This document shows, piece by piece, positions 38,387 through 49,907 of a stretch of DNA of 64,000 bases. Source of the stretch: Novosphingobium decolorationis (lineage in GTDB: Bacteria; Pseudomonadota; Alphaproteobacteria; Sphingomonadales; Sphingomonadaceae); the NCBI RefSeq assembly GCF_018417475.1, contig NZ_CP054856.1:1-64000 (forward strand), given 5' to 3'. Every line of letters starts with the position of its first letter. Position 1 is the stretch's first letter. The translations under genes and the position numbers were made by a program. The notes below the pieces were generated by a model. The model did not search any database. It was not told the origin of the DNA and was given only the letters and a program-made list of their open reading frames with translations.

Positions 38387-38932
38387 ATGGTGAACCTTCC
38401 CGGCAAAGTTCTCAGCTCCGAGCGTCAGCCGGGCGCTCCCTTGCTGGTGACGGCCCTGCTTCCCCCTGAGATCCAGGCTTGGGCCGACGCACTTCGCACG
38501 GCCCATTTCCCGCCTGAACGCAATCGCCTGCGCGCGCACGTGACGCTCTTTCACGCGCTGCCACCCAGCGTGGAGGAGGAGTTGATACAGGTCCTCAAGG
38601 ACCTGACGCGCACTCCGCCAGCGCAGGCTCAGGTCGTGGGTCTGCTGAAGCTGGGCAAGGGCACGGCGATCCGCATCGAATCGCCCGCGATGGTCGAATG
38701 CCACGCCGAGATCGCCGCGCGCATGCACGGCCTCCTCACGCGCCAGGACGCCCAGCCCCTGCGCCTTCACATCACGATCCAGAACAAGGTGACCTCGCAG
38801 GAGGCGAGGGCGCTCCAGGCGCAGTTGAGCCCTATGCTGGAGCCCCGAACCTTCCGTTTCCGCGGCTTTGGCATCTATGCCTGGGAGGACGGATTATGGC
38901 GTCCGATCAAGGACCTGCACTTTAATCGCTAA
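38387..38932 (+). CDS. 2'-5' RNA ligase family protein
   Basis: A 181-residue protein of the 2H phosphoesterase superfamily. Both HxT motifs are present: AHVTLFH (about residue 51) and LHITIQN (about residue 128). Family members ligate or hydrolyse 2'-5' or 2',3'-cyclic phosphate bonds in RNA. It has no clear partner beyond mltG. Confidence 0.85.
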   Translation: MVNLPGKVLSSERQPGAPLLVTALLPPEIQAWADALRTAHFPPERNRLRAHVTLFHALPPSVEEELIQVLKDLTRTPPAQAQVVGLLKLGKGTAIRIESPAMVECHAEIAARMHGLLTRQDAQPLRLHITIQNKVTSQEARALQAQLSPMLEPRTFRFRGFGIYAWEDGLWRPIKDLHFNR

Positions 38933-39039
38933 ATTTGTAAAATAGGGTGTTGACCAATCTCCGATACCCCCCTAGAGGCACGCACCTGCCCCGCAGACGC
39001 GGCGCACCACACTGCTCCGGCCAAGGCCGGAATTGGTAT

Positions 39040-39116
39040 GGCGGAGTAGCTCAGCCGGTTAGAGCAGCGGAATCATAATCCGCGTGTCGGGGGTTCGAGT
39101 CCCTCCTCCGCTACCA
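39040..39116 (+). tRNA. tRNA-Met (CAU), integration target
   Basis: A complete cloverleaf: acceptor GGCGGAG / CTCCGCT with a G1-U72 wobble, D arm GCTC, anticodon arm GCGGA-ATCATAA-TCCGC with anticodon CAT, T arm GGGGG-TTCGAGT-CCCTC, and encoded CCA. The sequence resembles alphaproteobacterial elongator tRNA-Met rather than initiator or lysidine tRNA-Ile. A tyrosine integrase gene begins 178 bp downstream, so its 3' end is the probable attachment site. Confidence 0.95.
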
Positions 39117-39294
39117 TTCCTTGATCCGGAAGCTTCCACTAGCTTCCGCATTTTTCCAAAAATCGAAAGAAAAGCAGAGGGTTGCGGGTGATTCGCGTCC
39201 GCATGCGCCCATGGTCTTCCACATGCAGCCAGATTTGGTGTGGGGGTATTTTGGGGGTATTTTCGCGGAGTATCGGAAAGGAGCGATACCCCCA

Positions 39295-40548
39295 ATGCCT
39301 CTCACGGAGATTCAGGCCCGAAATTCCAAGCCACGCGAGCGCGCCTACAAGATGGCCGACGGGGAGGGCTTATTCCTGTTCGTACAGCCGAACGGGTCTA
39401 AGTTATGGCGGATGAAGTACCGCTTCGCGGGCAAGGAGAAGTTGCTCTCGTTCGGCGCTTACCCAGATCTCGGGATAGCTGCCGCGCGCGACAAGCGCAC
39501 AGCCGCAAAGGCGTTGCTAGCCGAGGGCAAGGATCCAATGAAATCCAAGGGAGAAGTGATCTCGCAGGAAGGAGCCACCTTCTTCGAGGTCGCAAAGCGT
39601 TGGCATGAAAATCGAAAGAGCGCGTTGAATGCCGCGCACGCCGAACGCGTCTGGTCGCGCATGGAAAGGGACGTCTTTCCAGTCATCGGCGAGAAACTCG
39701 TGAATGAAATCACGGCACCCGACGTCCTGGCAATGATCCGCAAGATCGAAGCAAGAGGCGCGCTCGATATCAGCCGGCGTGCGAAACAAGGGGTGGGGCA
39801 AGTCTTCCAGTTCGCAATCGCGTGTGGTCTTGCCTCGAACGATCCGACGACGCATTTGCGCGGGGCTCTAAAGCCGCGTCCAAGAGTGAAGCATATGAGC
39901 CGGCTGCCTCTCAGCGAGTTGCCCGCATTCATCGAGAAGCTGCATGCCTATCAGGAAGAGGGCGAACGACGGTCCGCGATCACCCGTGACGCAGTTCTCT
40001 TTGCGCTCCTGACTTGGGTTCGAACCAAGGAACTGCGTTTCGCCGCCAAATCCGAGTTTGAAGACCTGGGCGGAAAATCACCTGTCTGGAGGATACCAGC
40101 CGAGCGAATGAAGATGGGACGAGAGCATTTGGTACCCCTCTCGCAGCAGGCAACGCACATCGCGAAATCCATGATAGCAGCAGCGCCTGGCGAGTTTCTC
40201 TTCCCGGGCAACGGCCCGAACAAGCCGCTTTCAGAGAACACAATGATCTACGCGCTCTATCGCCTCGGATACCACAGCCGCCAAACCGTACACGGCTTCC
40301 GGGGCTTGGCGAGCACTTGGGCCAATGAGCAGTTGGTCGAGTTCGGTAAGCCGCCCATGTGGATCAGGAAATACCATGAGGATTGGGTCGAACTACAGCT
40401 CGCGCATTCGGAGAAAAACGACGTGCGTGGAGCTTACAATGCCGCTGAATACCTGGCTCCTCGGCGCCGGATGATGCAGGACTGGGCTGACTATCTGAGC
40501 GGCGGGAAGGTGATCGACATCAAGAAGGCAGGGAAGCGCGCAGCCTGA
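39295..40548 (+). CDS. Tyrosine-type site-specific integrase (DUF4102)
   Basis: The 417-residue protein has the N-terminal DUF4102 domain (MPLTEIQARNSKPRERAYKM, DGEGLFLFVQPNGSK) and a phage-type catalytic domain. Catalytic residues are Arg in TWVRTKELRF, HxxR in HGFRGLAS and Tyr in RGAYNAAEYL. It integrates DNA at tRNA genes, as shown by its place next to tRNA-Met. The ATG at 39295 begins the conserved domain; an upstream ATG at 39121 would start inside the attachment region. Confidence 0.93.
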   Translation: MPLTEIQARNSKPRERAYKMADGEGLFLFVQPNGSKLWRMKYRFAGKEKLLSFGAYPDLGIAAARDKRTAAKALLAEGKDPMKSKGEVISQEGATFFEVAKRWHENRKSALNAAHAERVWSRMERDVFPVIGEKLVNEITAPDVLAMIRKIEARGALDISRRAKQGVGQVFQFAIACGLASNDPTTHLRGALKPRPRVKHMSRLPLSELPAFIEKLHAYQEEGERRSAITRDAVLFALLTWVRTKELRFAAKSEFEDLGGKSPVWRIPAERMKMGREHLVPLSQQATHIAKSMIAAAPGEFLFPGNGPNKPLSENTMIYALYRLGYHSRQTVHGFRGLASTWANEQLVEFGKPPMWIRKYHEDWVELQLAHSEKNDVRGAYNAAEYLAPRRRMMQDWADYLSGGKVIDIKKAGKRAA

Positions 40549-40563
40549 TAACTATGGCTTCGA

Positions 40564-40761
40564 TCAGACCGGTCCAATCCAGTCTGCGCGCAAACGATCT
40601 CGACCTGCGACAACCCCCTCGACAATCACCGCTGATTCGACGAATTCGCATTCGGGTTCTTCGCTCTCGATGATCCAGACGACTTCGTCTGTCGTGGTCA
40701 GGAACATCCCGCGTCTACCGCGGCTTAAAATTCCCGAGACGCGTATTCGACCCGCGCTCAC
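40564..40761 (-). CDS. DUF5818-like small protein
   Basis: A 65-residue protein (MSAGRIRVSGILSRGRRGMF) with a C-terminal VEGVVAGRDRLRADWIG motif that resembles small DUF5818 proteins of sphingomonads. That match is from memory of the family and is not certain. It would be a beta-rich cytoplasmic protein of unknown role. It lies convergent with the integrase. Confidence 0.55.
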   Translation of the reverse strand: MSAGRIRVSGILSRGRRGMFLTTTDEVVWIIESEEPECEFVESAVIVEGVVAGRDRLRADWIGPV

Positions 40762-40773
40762 AACACCCCCCGT

Positions 40774-41433
40774 TCAAAAACGCCAATGGCGCAGCACTTC
40801 GCGCACATAGGCCGGCGTCTCGCCATTGCGAGGAATACCGCCTGCGCGCTCGACGGCACCTGGACCTGCGTTGTAGGCAGCGAGGGCCAGATGAACCACC
40901 CCGAACTTGTCCAGCATCTGGCGTAGGTATCGGGCCGCACCCAAGATGTTCGCCTTGGGATCGAAGCGATTTGAAACGCCAAGGTCCCGCGCTGTCCCTG
41001 GCATCAATTGTCCCAAGCCTGCGGCCCCGGCCTTGCTGATGGCCATCGGATTATATCGTGATTCCGTCCATACAAGAGCGTCGAGAAGGCCGCTTGGTAG
41101 CGAGTATTGAGCCTCAGCAGCGTAAACATGAGGAAGGTAGCTAGCCCGACGGAAGCCCGATGGCGCGCTGCCTTGGGGCTTTGGATATCGATAGGGCAGA
41201 TAGGTTCGACCCGCATCGGTAGCCGGCGGCTCGGACGAGGCCGTTGGAGGCTTTCTCCAAATGCCATGTTCGACGAGCAGGAAGCCATCAGTCCCTTCTG
41301 CAACGCGGAAGCCGTCGGTCGTCAACTCCGAGGCAACGGTCATCTGAGGGGGCTCCATCTCCTGCGCGTGAGCGGGGAGGACGGACCCAAATCCTGTCGT
41401 TGCCCCTGCAACTACTGCCCATTTCAGTCTCAT
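40774..41433 (-). CDS. Lytic transglycosylase, VirB1/SLT-like
   Basis: A secreted protein of about 219 residues with a signal peptide (VLPAHAQ) and a C-terminal soluble lytic transglycosylase domain: catalytic Glu in [11 protein letters not shown], then [13 protein letters not shown] and [13 protein letters not shown]. Such enzymes open the peptidoglycan for conjugation machines. The start at 41433 is preferred because the signal peptide follows directly. It lies 12 bp before the DUF5818-like gene on the same strand. Confidence 0.85.
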   Translation of the reverse strand: MRLKWAVVAGATTGFGSVLPAHAQEMEPPQMTVASELTTDGFRVAEGTDGFLLVEHGIWRKPPTASSEPPATDAGRTYLPYRYPKPQGSAPSGFRRASYLPHVYAAEAQYSLPSGLLDALVWTESRYNPMAISKAGAAGLGQLMPGTARDLGVSNRFDPKANILGAARYLRQMLDKFGVVHLALAAYNAGPGAVERAGGIPRNGETPAYVREVLRHWRF

Positions 41434-41494
41434 TCCCAAATCCTTTGGTGGTCGAATCGGGAAAGAACATATATAGAACACCTGATGTAGGAAA

Positions 41495-42469
41495 ATGAAA
41501 CGTCAGCGACGCAGAGCGGAGGCTGCGCGGTTGGAGGCACGTTACGATGGAGATGCCCCCATGCACCAACAGCGATCATCCCAATTTCAAGGTCTGCAAC
41601 TGGAAAACCGCGGGCGCAAGATAGTCGAGCAGCTGGGCGGTGTCTGGTCGCGTTCGCGCGGAATGTGCTGCTGCCCGGCCCACGACGACCGCACTCCTTC
41701 GCTAAGCATCACACTTGGAAAGCGCGCAATCCTTGTTCATTGCTTTGCCGGCTGCACGAACGAGGCGGTGATAGAAGCCATGGCCGGGCTCGGAATACGA
41801 ATTGCGGACCTGTTCGATGGCACGAATGGTCCGATCGTGGCCGAACCGCGCGAGGAAGTCACCAATCGCAATGCGCTGAGGCTCTGGCGTGAGGCGTCGA
41901 CCATCGCTGGCAGCCCCGCCGAGAAGTACCTCGTGTCCAGAGGCATCACGATTTCTTCGCCGGAGCTACGTTTCCACCCGCGTATGCCGCTGGGGCCAAA
42001 GGGTGCTGTCCGGTTTCTACCCGCGATGGTGGCGGCCGTGCGCAATGATGCCGGAATTCTGGCGCTGCACCGCTCCTTCCTTGACCCCGACAAAACCAGC
42101 TTGGCTTCTTTCGATCGGCCCAGGCGTGCTTTGGGCAGCCCCGGTTCTGGCGCGGTGCGTTTCGCGTACCCGGATGGGGGACGCCTTGGCCTCGCAGAAG
42201 GAAACGAAACGGCCCTCTCAGCGATGCAAATGTTCAAGGTTCCCTGCTGGGCGACGCTAGGAAACGAACGCTTCGGCTTGGCCACAATCCCGGAATCGGT
42301 GCACCAGCTGTATCTCTTTGTCGACAATGATGCGGGCGGGCACCTTGCTGAAGAGCGTGCGCGAGAGGCCTACGCTTGCGAAGGGCGGCTAATTGTCACC
42401 AGGCGACCGGAGGTAACCGGCGACGACTGGAATGATGTGCTCATGCGCTCAGTCCGAGCTGCGGTCTGA
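41495..42469 (+). CDS. TOPRIM / CHC2-type zinc-finger primase-like protein
   Basis: A protein of up to 324 residues. The N-terminal zinc finger [15 protein letters not shown] ... CFAGC resembles the CHC2 finger of primases, and the C-terminal TOPRIM domain shows [11 protein letters not shown] (Glu) and LFVDNDAGG (DxD). Such proteins occur in the replication or establishment regions of conjugative elements. A start at 41561 ([11 protein letters not shown]) is possible. It is divergent from the transglycosylase gene and 103 bp before the methyltransferase-helicase. Confidence 0.85.
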   Translation: MKRQRRRAEAARLEARYDGDAPMHQQRSSQFQGLQLENRGRKIVEQLGGVWSRSRGMCCCPAHDDRTPSLSITLGKRAILVHCFAGCTNEAVIEAMAGLGIRIADLFDGTNGPIVAEPREEVTNRNALRLWREASTIAGSPAEKYLVSRGITISSPELRFHPRMPLGPKGAVRFLPAMVAAVRNDAGILALHRSFLDPDKTSLASFDRPRRALGSPGSGAVRFAYPDGGRLGLAEGNETALSAMQMFKVPCWATLGNERFGLATIPESVHQLYLFVDNDAGGHLAEERAREAYACEGRLIVTRRPEVTGDDWNDVLMRSVRAAV

Positions 42470-42572
42470 ATGTCGGTGAGAGGAAAGCGGGCTTGGGGCC
42501 TTGTGAGGCCCCCGGGCGGATCCATCTGAACGGACACCCGGACAAACCCAGGGCTTCTTCAGGAGGTCTCTC

Positions 42573-44960
42573 ATGTCACACGCAAATACCGCTTTCGCAT
42601 TCTCCGATCCCGCCGAGCCGCAAGTGCTGGCAGCGGCGAGAGCGCTGGGCGCGCGGCTCGCTGCAGATCAAGCAATTTCTCGGCTCACTGTGAATGCAAC
42701 AATGGCCGATCACTTCGGCGGTAGCGACGCCGAAGGACGCTGGTCCGTACGCGATGCCCATGCCGCACTTGAATTGGCGCAGGTGCTATTCTTGGTGCAG
42801 GCAACTGAATTCTCTCTCGCGATGCCATCCAGCGCTGCCGATGAGGCCTTTACGCGCCTTGAACGTCTGCTCCCGACCCAGTCCAACCGGAGCGACGAGC
42901 AGATCGAGTGGCAACAATTTGCAACGCCGCCCCGTCTGGCCTGGATGGCTGCAAAGGCATCCGAGATTTCTGCCAATGAACTGGTTCTCGAGCCGTCGGC
43001 CGGGACCGGGATGCTGGGCGTATGGGCGGCAAAGGCAGCTGCGCGTCTTGCTCTCAACGAGATTTCGCCGCTGCGCCGCGAATGTCTGGGCGCTGTGTTT
43101 CCGGAAGCGACAGTCACCGGATTTGACGCGGAACTGATCGACGAACTTCTCACGCCCGACGTGGGTCCGAGCGTGGTGCTGATGAACCCGCCCTATTCAC
43201 ACGGTATCGAGAGGGGCCACGATGGCCGCACTGGCAACCGGCACTTGCGTTCTGCCTGGAAGCGCCTTCTGCCCGGTGGCCGCCTGGTCGCAGTGATGCC
43301 AGAATGGTTCGAGCTTCCGAAGTTCCTTGCCGGGATCGCTGGTCCCGTCTCGTTGCGTCTCAACGCGACGATCGAGCGCGGTTTCATCAAGCAAGGCACC
43401 TCAATCTCAACCCGGCTCCTGATTCTCGACAAGGCTGAGGATGGTACCAGCCCGATCATCGCCCAGCCGGCAAACTTTGCCGAGCTTCATCTGCTGATCG
43501 ATATGCTCCCTGACCGGGTAAGCCTGCCCGCGGGACCCAGCATTGGCATCAAGCCAGCATTGCCACTTCGGCTGGTTGCGAACAGGACGAAGCCGGTTCC
43601 ACTTAAGGTCCATCCAGCCGCTGCGGCGCCGTCGATCCTGCCGCTTGATTTTACTCCGCTCGAAGCACCTGCGCCTATCGAAAGTCAGGTTGGGCATTAT
43701 TTGCCTTACCGACCGAGCCGGATCTCGATTGCAGATGCGGTCCCGCATCCGACCCCGCTGGTCGAATCCGTTGCGATGGGTTCGATAACCGCACCCGTGC
43801 CCGAAGTGGTGCCTCAGCTTCCTTCGAGCGTCATTGCTGGAGGCGCCTTATCCGCTGCGCAGGCCGAGACCCTGATCTATGCCGCAAGCGCGCATGCCCG
43901 CGATCTGCCGGGACGGTTTGAGCCCGACGACAAGGGCTGCGCCTTGAAGGCGAGCGCCGAGGGGCACGCCTACCGCATGGGCTACTTTCTTGGTGACGGA
44001 ACTGGCGCAGGTAAAGGCAGACAAGTCGCTTCCGTCATCCTCGACCGGTGGGTGAGGGGCGAACGGCGCCACATCTGGATTTCCAAGAACGAAGCTTTGC
44101 TCGAAGATGCCCGCCGCGACTGGAGCGCGCTCGGCGGCCTTCCCATCGACGTCCAGCCCCTTGGCCAATGGAAGCTCGGTGTCCCGATCGGGATGCGCGA
44201 GGGCATACTCTTCGTGACTTATCCGACGCTGCGTTCGGGCCGCAGCGATGCGACCCGGCTCGATCAGATTCTCGAATGGGCAGGGGAGGACTTCGACGGG
44301 CTCATCGTCTTCGACGAAGCCCATGCGATGGCCAACGCCGCAGGCGGGGAGGGCTCACGTGGTAAGGTCAAGGGATCGGAGCAGGGCATTGCCGGTGTTC
44401 GCATCCAGAATCTGCTGCCGCGCGCCCGCGTGCTCTACGCTTCGGCGACCGGGGCATCCGACGTCAATAATCTCGCCTATGCCACCCGTCTTGGCCTTTG
44501 GGGTCCCGAAACGGCTTTTGCCAATCGCGAAGCCTTCGTCGCAGATATCCGCGATGGCGGTATCGCTGCAATGGAACTGGTCGCGCGCGATCTGAAGTCA
44601 CTGGGGCTGTATGCGGCGAGGGCCCTTTCATTCGCCGGAGTTGAGTACGAGATTCTCGAGCATTGCCTGACCCCCGACCAGGTAGCGGTTTATGACGCCT
44701 ATGCAGACGCCTGGGCAATCATTCATGCCAACCTGCGCGAAGCTCTCGAGGCAACGCGGATCGTCGACACTGACAGTGGCGAGACACTCAATTCAGGTGC
44801 CAAATCGGCTGCGTTTTCGGTGTTTGAAGGCACCAAGCAGCGCTTCTTCGCGCAGCTCCTTTTATCCATGAAGCTGCCGAGCCTGCTGCCTGCGATTGAT
44901 ACGGCACTTGTCGACGGCAACGCTGTTGTAGTGCAACTTGTAGCGCGACAAACAGGATGA
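42573..44960 (+). pseudogene. Methyltransferase-helicase (strawberry notch / DarB-like), N-terminal part
   Basis: This is the first part of a gene cut by an IS21-type insertion; about 789 host codons remain before the frame enters the IS and stops after VARQTG. It holds a SAM-dependent N6-methyltransferase domain (EPSAGTG at about 140-146, NPPY at 205-208) and the first RecA half of a helicase (GDGTGAGKG at about 474, DEAH at about 579). The combination resembles strawberry-notch family proteins and phage P1 DarB, which guards incoming DNA against restriction. Without helicase motifs V-VI the product is likely inactive, but the methyltransferase domain is whole. Confidence 0.9.
44932..44938. 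repeat. IS21 target site duplication, left copy
   Basis: TGCAACT precedes the left IS end directly and is repeated after the right end (47559-47565). Confidence 0.9.
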
Positions 44961-45020
44961 GGATTGCGCGTCAATCAGGATGAGAATGTGATTGTCGCGG
45001 CGCGTCATTCAGTGCCGATT

Positions 45021-45834
45021 TTAATTGTCGCTGGCAAGGACCTCGTTCTCATCCTGATTGTCGCGGATGGTCTCGAGGACTTTCGGAGTGGTGTAGGCGG
45101 CAGGACGTCCAGCCCCGGTGCGGCGGGCCTGAGCCGTGCGCCGGCGATAACTTTCGACGTTCATCTCGAAGATCGTGGCGTGATGCACGAGCCTGTCGAC
45201 CGCAGCGAGCGTCATTGCCGGGTCCGGGAAGACGCGATTCCATTCACCGAAGGGCTGGTTGGCGGTGATGAGCAAGGATCTGCGCTCGTATCGGGCACTG
45301 ATCAGTTCGAAGAGGACGGAGGTTTCCGCCTGATCGCGTGAGACGTAGGCAAAGTCGTCGAGAATGAGCAGATGATATTTGTCGAGCTTGGCGATTGCGG
45401 ATTCCAGCGTCAGTTCGCGGCGAGCGACCTGCAGACGCTGGACGAGGTCAGAGGTGCGGAGAACAGCACTCGCCAGCCATTTTCCACCAACGCCAGGCCG
45501 ATCGCCGCCGCCAGATGGCTTTTGCCGCCGCCTGGCGGGCCGAACAGGATGAGATTGGAACCCTGGTCGAGCCAGCCATCGCCGGCGCACAGGGCCATGA
45601 CCTGGGCCTTGGAGATCATCGGCACGGCCTCGAACGCAAAGCAGTCCAACGTCTTGCCTGCCGGCAGGTGGGCTTCAGCCAGATGACGCCCGATCCGGCG
45701 GCGATCGCGTTCGGCGAGTTCATGTTCGGCAAGGGCTGCAAGGAACCGGCTCGCGGGCCATCCTTCCTTGTCCGCACGGGCCGCAAAATCTCCCAGATAT
45801 GCTTGATGGTTGGCAAGCGCAGTTCATTGAGCAT
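45021..45834 (-). pseudogene. istB: IS21 helper ATPase IstB, frameshifted
   Basis: IstB is the AAA+ ATPase that activates the IS21 transposase. Pieces in three frames together give a nearly full IstB: MLNELRLPTIKHIW, then the Walker A region FGPPGGGKSHLAAAIGLAL, then LLILDDFAYVSRDQAETSVL and LITANQPFGEWNRVF. Two single-base deletions are needed to join them, near 45,792 (a GGGG run reduced to GGG) and near 45,458 (a CCC run reduced to CC, minus strand). If real, this copy cannot supply IstB. Confidence 0.85.
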
Positions 45835-45870
45835 CAGGCCGGGCGCTGTGCGTCGATCATAGAGCCGTGC

Positions 45871-47379
<1,509 letters not shown>

Positions 47380-47545
47380 TCAGGTCCTCCTCCCTAGGAA
47401 AACCCAATGCATAGCGACCACCACGACCATCACAGGCACCCTTCAAAAGGCGCCCCCTGCGTTCCGGCATCGGCTACGGGCTACGCCCTTCGCCAATCCC
47501 GGAACGCAAGATTCTCATCTTGTTTGTCGCGCTTTCTCAACCTGA

Positions 47546-49432
47546 ATGTCGCGCGACATGCAACTCGTCTCGACCGCCGAAGCCATGCTCAACCGCCGCC
47601 TTGCTGATCTCTCCGATGCGGAACGTGAAGCACTCGAAATCGATCTCTCCCCCCGTGAATACGTGGTCGATTACCTCACCAAAAGCTTCCCGGTTCGGTT
47701 GATGGCCGTGTTTACGGACGAGAATGGCAATGCCCGGTCCGAACCGATGAGTGATGAGAACGGTGCCCCTGTTCTCTGTCGTTCGGCGCTTGCCGCGCGC
47801 GATAGCATGATCGAGCAGCTCTGTGCCTTGCCGCCGATCGCGACGGCGCTCGATGCGATCATCGAACGGTTCGGTGTCGATCAGGTCGCCGAAGTCACCG
47901 GCCGTACCCGCCGCCTGATCGTCGGACGCGATGGGTGCCAGGTGCTCCAGTCGCGCTCTCCGCGCGCCAATGTCGCCGAGACGCGAGATTTTATGGACGG
48001 AACCAAGCGAATTCTCGTTTTCTCCGATGCCGGTGGCACCGGCCGCAGTTATCATGCCGACCTTGCGGCAAAGAACCAGATGCGCCGGGTCCATTTCCTG
48101 CTTGAGCCGGGCTGGCGGGCCGATGCCGCAATTCAGGGCCTTGGCCGTACCAACCGCACCAATCAGGCATCGGCCCCTCTGTTCCGCCCGGTGACAACCG
48201 ATGTGCGTGGCGAACGTCGGTTTATATCGACCATTGCACGTCGGCTAGACAGCCTCGGCGCGCTAACCCGCGGGCAGCGCCAGACGGGTGGGCAGAACCT
48301 CTTCGATCCTGCCGACAATCTCGAGAGCACCTACGCCAAGGAGGCGCTCCATCGCTGGTTCGGCCTGTTGTTCGCAGGCAAGCTGGAAGCCGTTACGCTT
48401 TCTCGGTTTGAGGAATTGAGCGGGCTCAGGGTCGAAGGGCCCGACGGCGGGATGGTCGATGACCTGCCAACAATCCAGCGCTGGCTCAATCGCATCCTCG
48501 CATTGCCGATTGCTTTGCAAAACGGCATATTTGACGAGTTTCTCGGCCTCGTCGAAGCGCGGATCGATGCAGCACGGCAGGCCGGCACGCTCGACATTGG
48601 GGTCGAGACTATTGCGGTAGAGCATTACGAGGTGCTGACCGACACGCTACTGCGCACTGATGCGCTGTCGGGTGCGACTACGCACCTCCTGGAACTCGAG
48701 ATCGCCCGCGCGCTCAAGCCATTGCGTCTCGAACGACTGGAAGAGCTCTACGGCTTTTCAGGTTCGCGTCAGCAACTTCTGCGTAATGCGCGCTCAGGCC
48801 GGATCGGGCTGCTGGTCCCAGCGCGAAGTCTGCTCACCGACGAAGGTACGCGTGTGGCCCGCTTCGAGCTTGTCCGCCCCTTGAAGCACGGACACATCAC
48901 TGCCGATCAACTCGAGGAGAGCAACTGGGAAGCGGTGGATCCAACCGAATTTCGCCGCCTGTGGCAGGTGGAGGTCGATGACGCCGCCTCAAATCACAAG
49001 CGCGAGCGCCTGCATCTTGCAACCGGCCTCCTACTTCCGGTGTGGGACAAACTCCCTTCCGACTATGTACGTGTCAGCCGGATTTCGGCGCGGGACGGAC
49101 GCTCGCTATTAGGTCGGGAGGTTCCGCTCCATTGCGTGCCCGAACTATGCCAGGCGCTTGGGCTTGAAGACGAACATGCCTTTTCGGCAGAGCAAATCGT
49201 CGATGCGGTGCTCGGGACAGGGCGACCGATGCAAATCAAAAGCCGCGAAGCGCTTACTCTCAAGCGCAGCCTCGTCAATGGCGCGCAGCGGCTCGAACTG
49301 GCTGGTTGGTCGGCGTCGCGCCTCGACTGGTACAAGGCACATGGGTGCTTCACCGAGATCATACGCTATCAGACGCGGCTTTTCGTCCCGACGACGAGCG
49401 CTGTGGCGGTCTTGGCGGGACTTGTCGGATGA
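47546..49432 (+). pseudogene. Methyltransferase-helicase (strawberry notch / DarB-like), C-terminal part
   Basis: The second part of the gene cut by the IS21 element. From the right copy of the target duplication the frame reads QLVSTAEAMLNRRLADL and goes on for about 620 host codons. It holds the second RecA half (RILVFSDAGGTGRSYH, and GLGRTNRTNQ as motif VI) and a long C-terminal domain. An ATG at 47546, inside the IS end, and one at 47558 exist by chance and might allow some expression. Joining both parts without the IS gives about 1,410 codons in one frame. Confidence 0.9.
47559..47565. repeat. IS21 target site duplication, right copy
   Basis: TGCAACT directly follows the right IS end and matches 44932-44938 exactly. 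Confidence 0.9.
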
Positions 49433-49493
49433 GGCAGCCCTAAATTGCCAATTGGCATCTAAAGTGATATATGATGCCATATGGAGAATGCTC

Positions 49494-49907
49494 ATGTTGG
49501 CACTGCAACCCGTTGATACCGTCCCCCATGCCTTCCGGCCCGATCCTGTAACCCAGGAGGAAGCAGCGGCCATGTTCCGCGCCGTGCTGAACCTGTTTGG
49601 GAAATGGGAACTAACCGACGAACAAGCCGCGACTTTGCTCGACATGCCGGTTCGCTCCTATCGGCGCTGGAAAGCTGAGGGGCCGGGCCGTGTCTCGCGC
49701 GATGGTGCGGCGCGGCTCTCCAACCTGATGGGTATCCACAAGGCGCTGAGGATCATCTTTTCCGAACCCCAACGTGGCTACGCCTGGATTAAGGCAGGTA
49801 ACGCCGCCTTTGCCGGAGCGAGCGCGCTCGATGTCATGCTGGGCGGCGAGCTGACTGATGTCATGCGGGTGCGTCGCTATCTTGATGCCGAACGTGGTGC
49901 CTGGTGA
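49494..49907 (+). CDS. Xre/MbcA/ParS antitoxin
   Basis: A 137-residue antitoxin with an N-terminal helix-turn-helix (WELTDEQAATLLDMPVRSYR) and the C-terminal MbcA/ParS toxin-binding domain (FSEPQRGYAWIKAGNAAFAG). GGAG lies 7 bp before the ATG at 49494. Its stop overlaps the toxin start by 4 bp, the normal arrangement of Xre-RES pairs. An ATG at 49488 would add two residues but has poor spacing. Confidence 0.9.
   Translation: MLALQPVDTVPHAFRPDPVTQEEAAAMFRAVLNLFGKWELTDEQAATLLDMPVRSYRRWKAEGPGRVSRDGAARLSNLMGIHKALRIIFSEPQRGYAWIKAGNAAFAGASALDVMLGGELTDVMRVRRYLDAERGAW

Noticed and set aside
45616..45834. Separate small gene at the IS21 istB start
   Set aside because: It reads as IstB only for about 14 residues and then becomes out of frame; it is part of the frameshifted istB.
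47546..49432. Independent gene for the C-terminal helicase part
   Set aside because: Its first codons are IS21 end sequence and the target duplication restores continuity with the upstream part, so it is a fragment.
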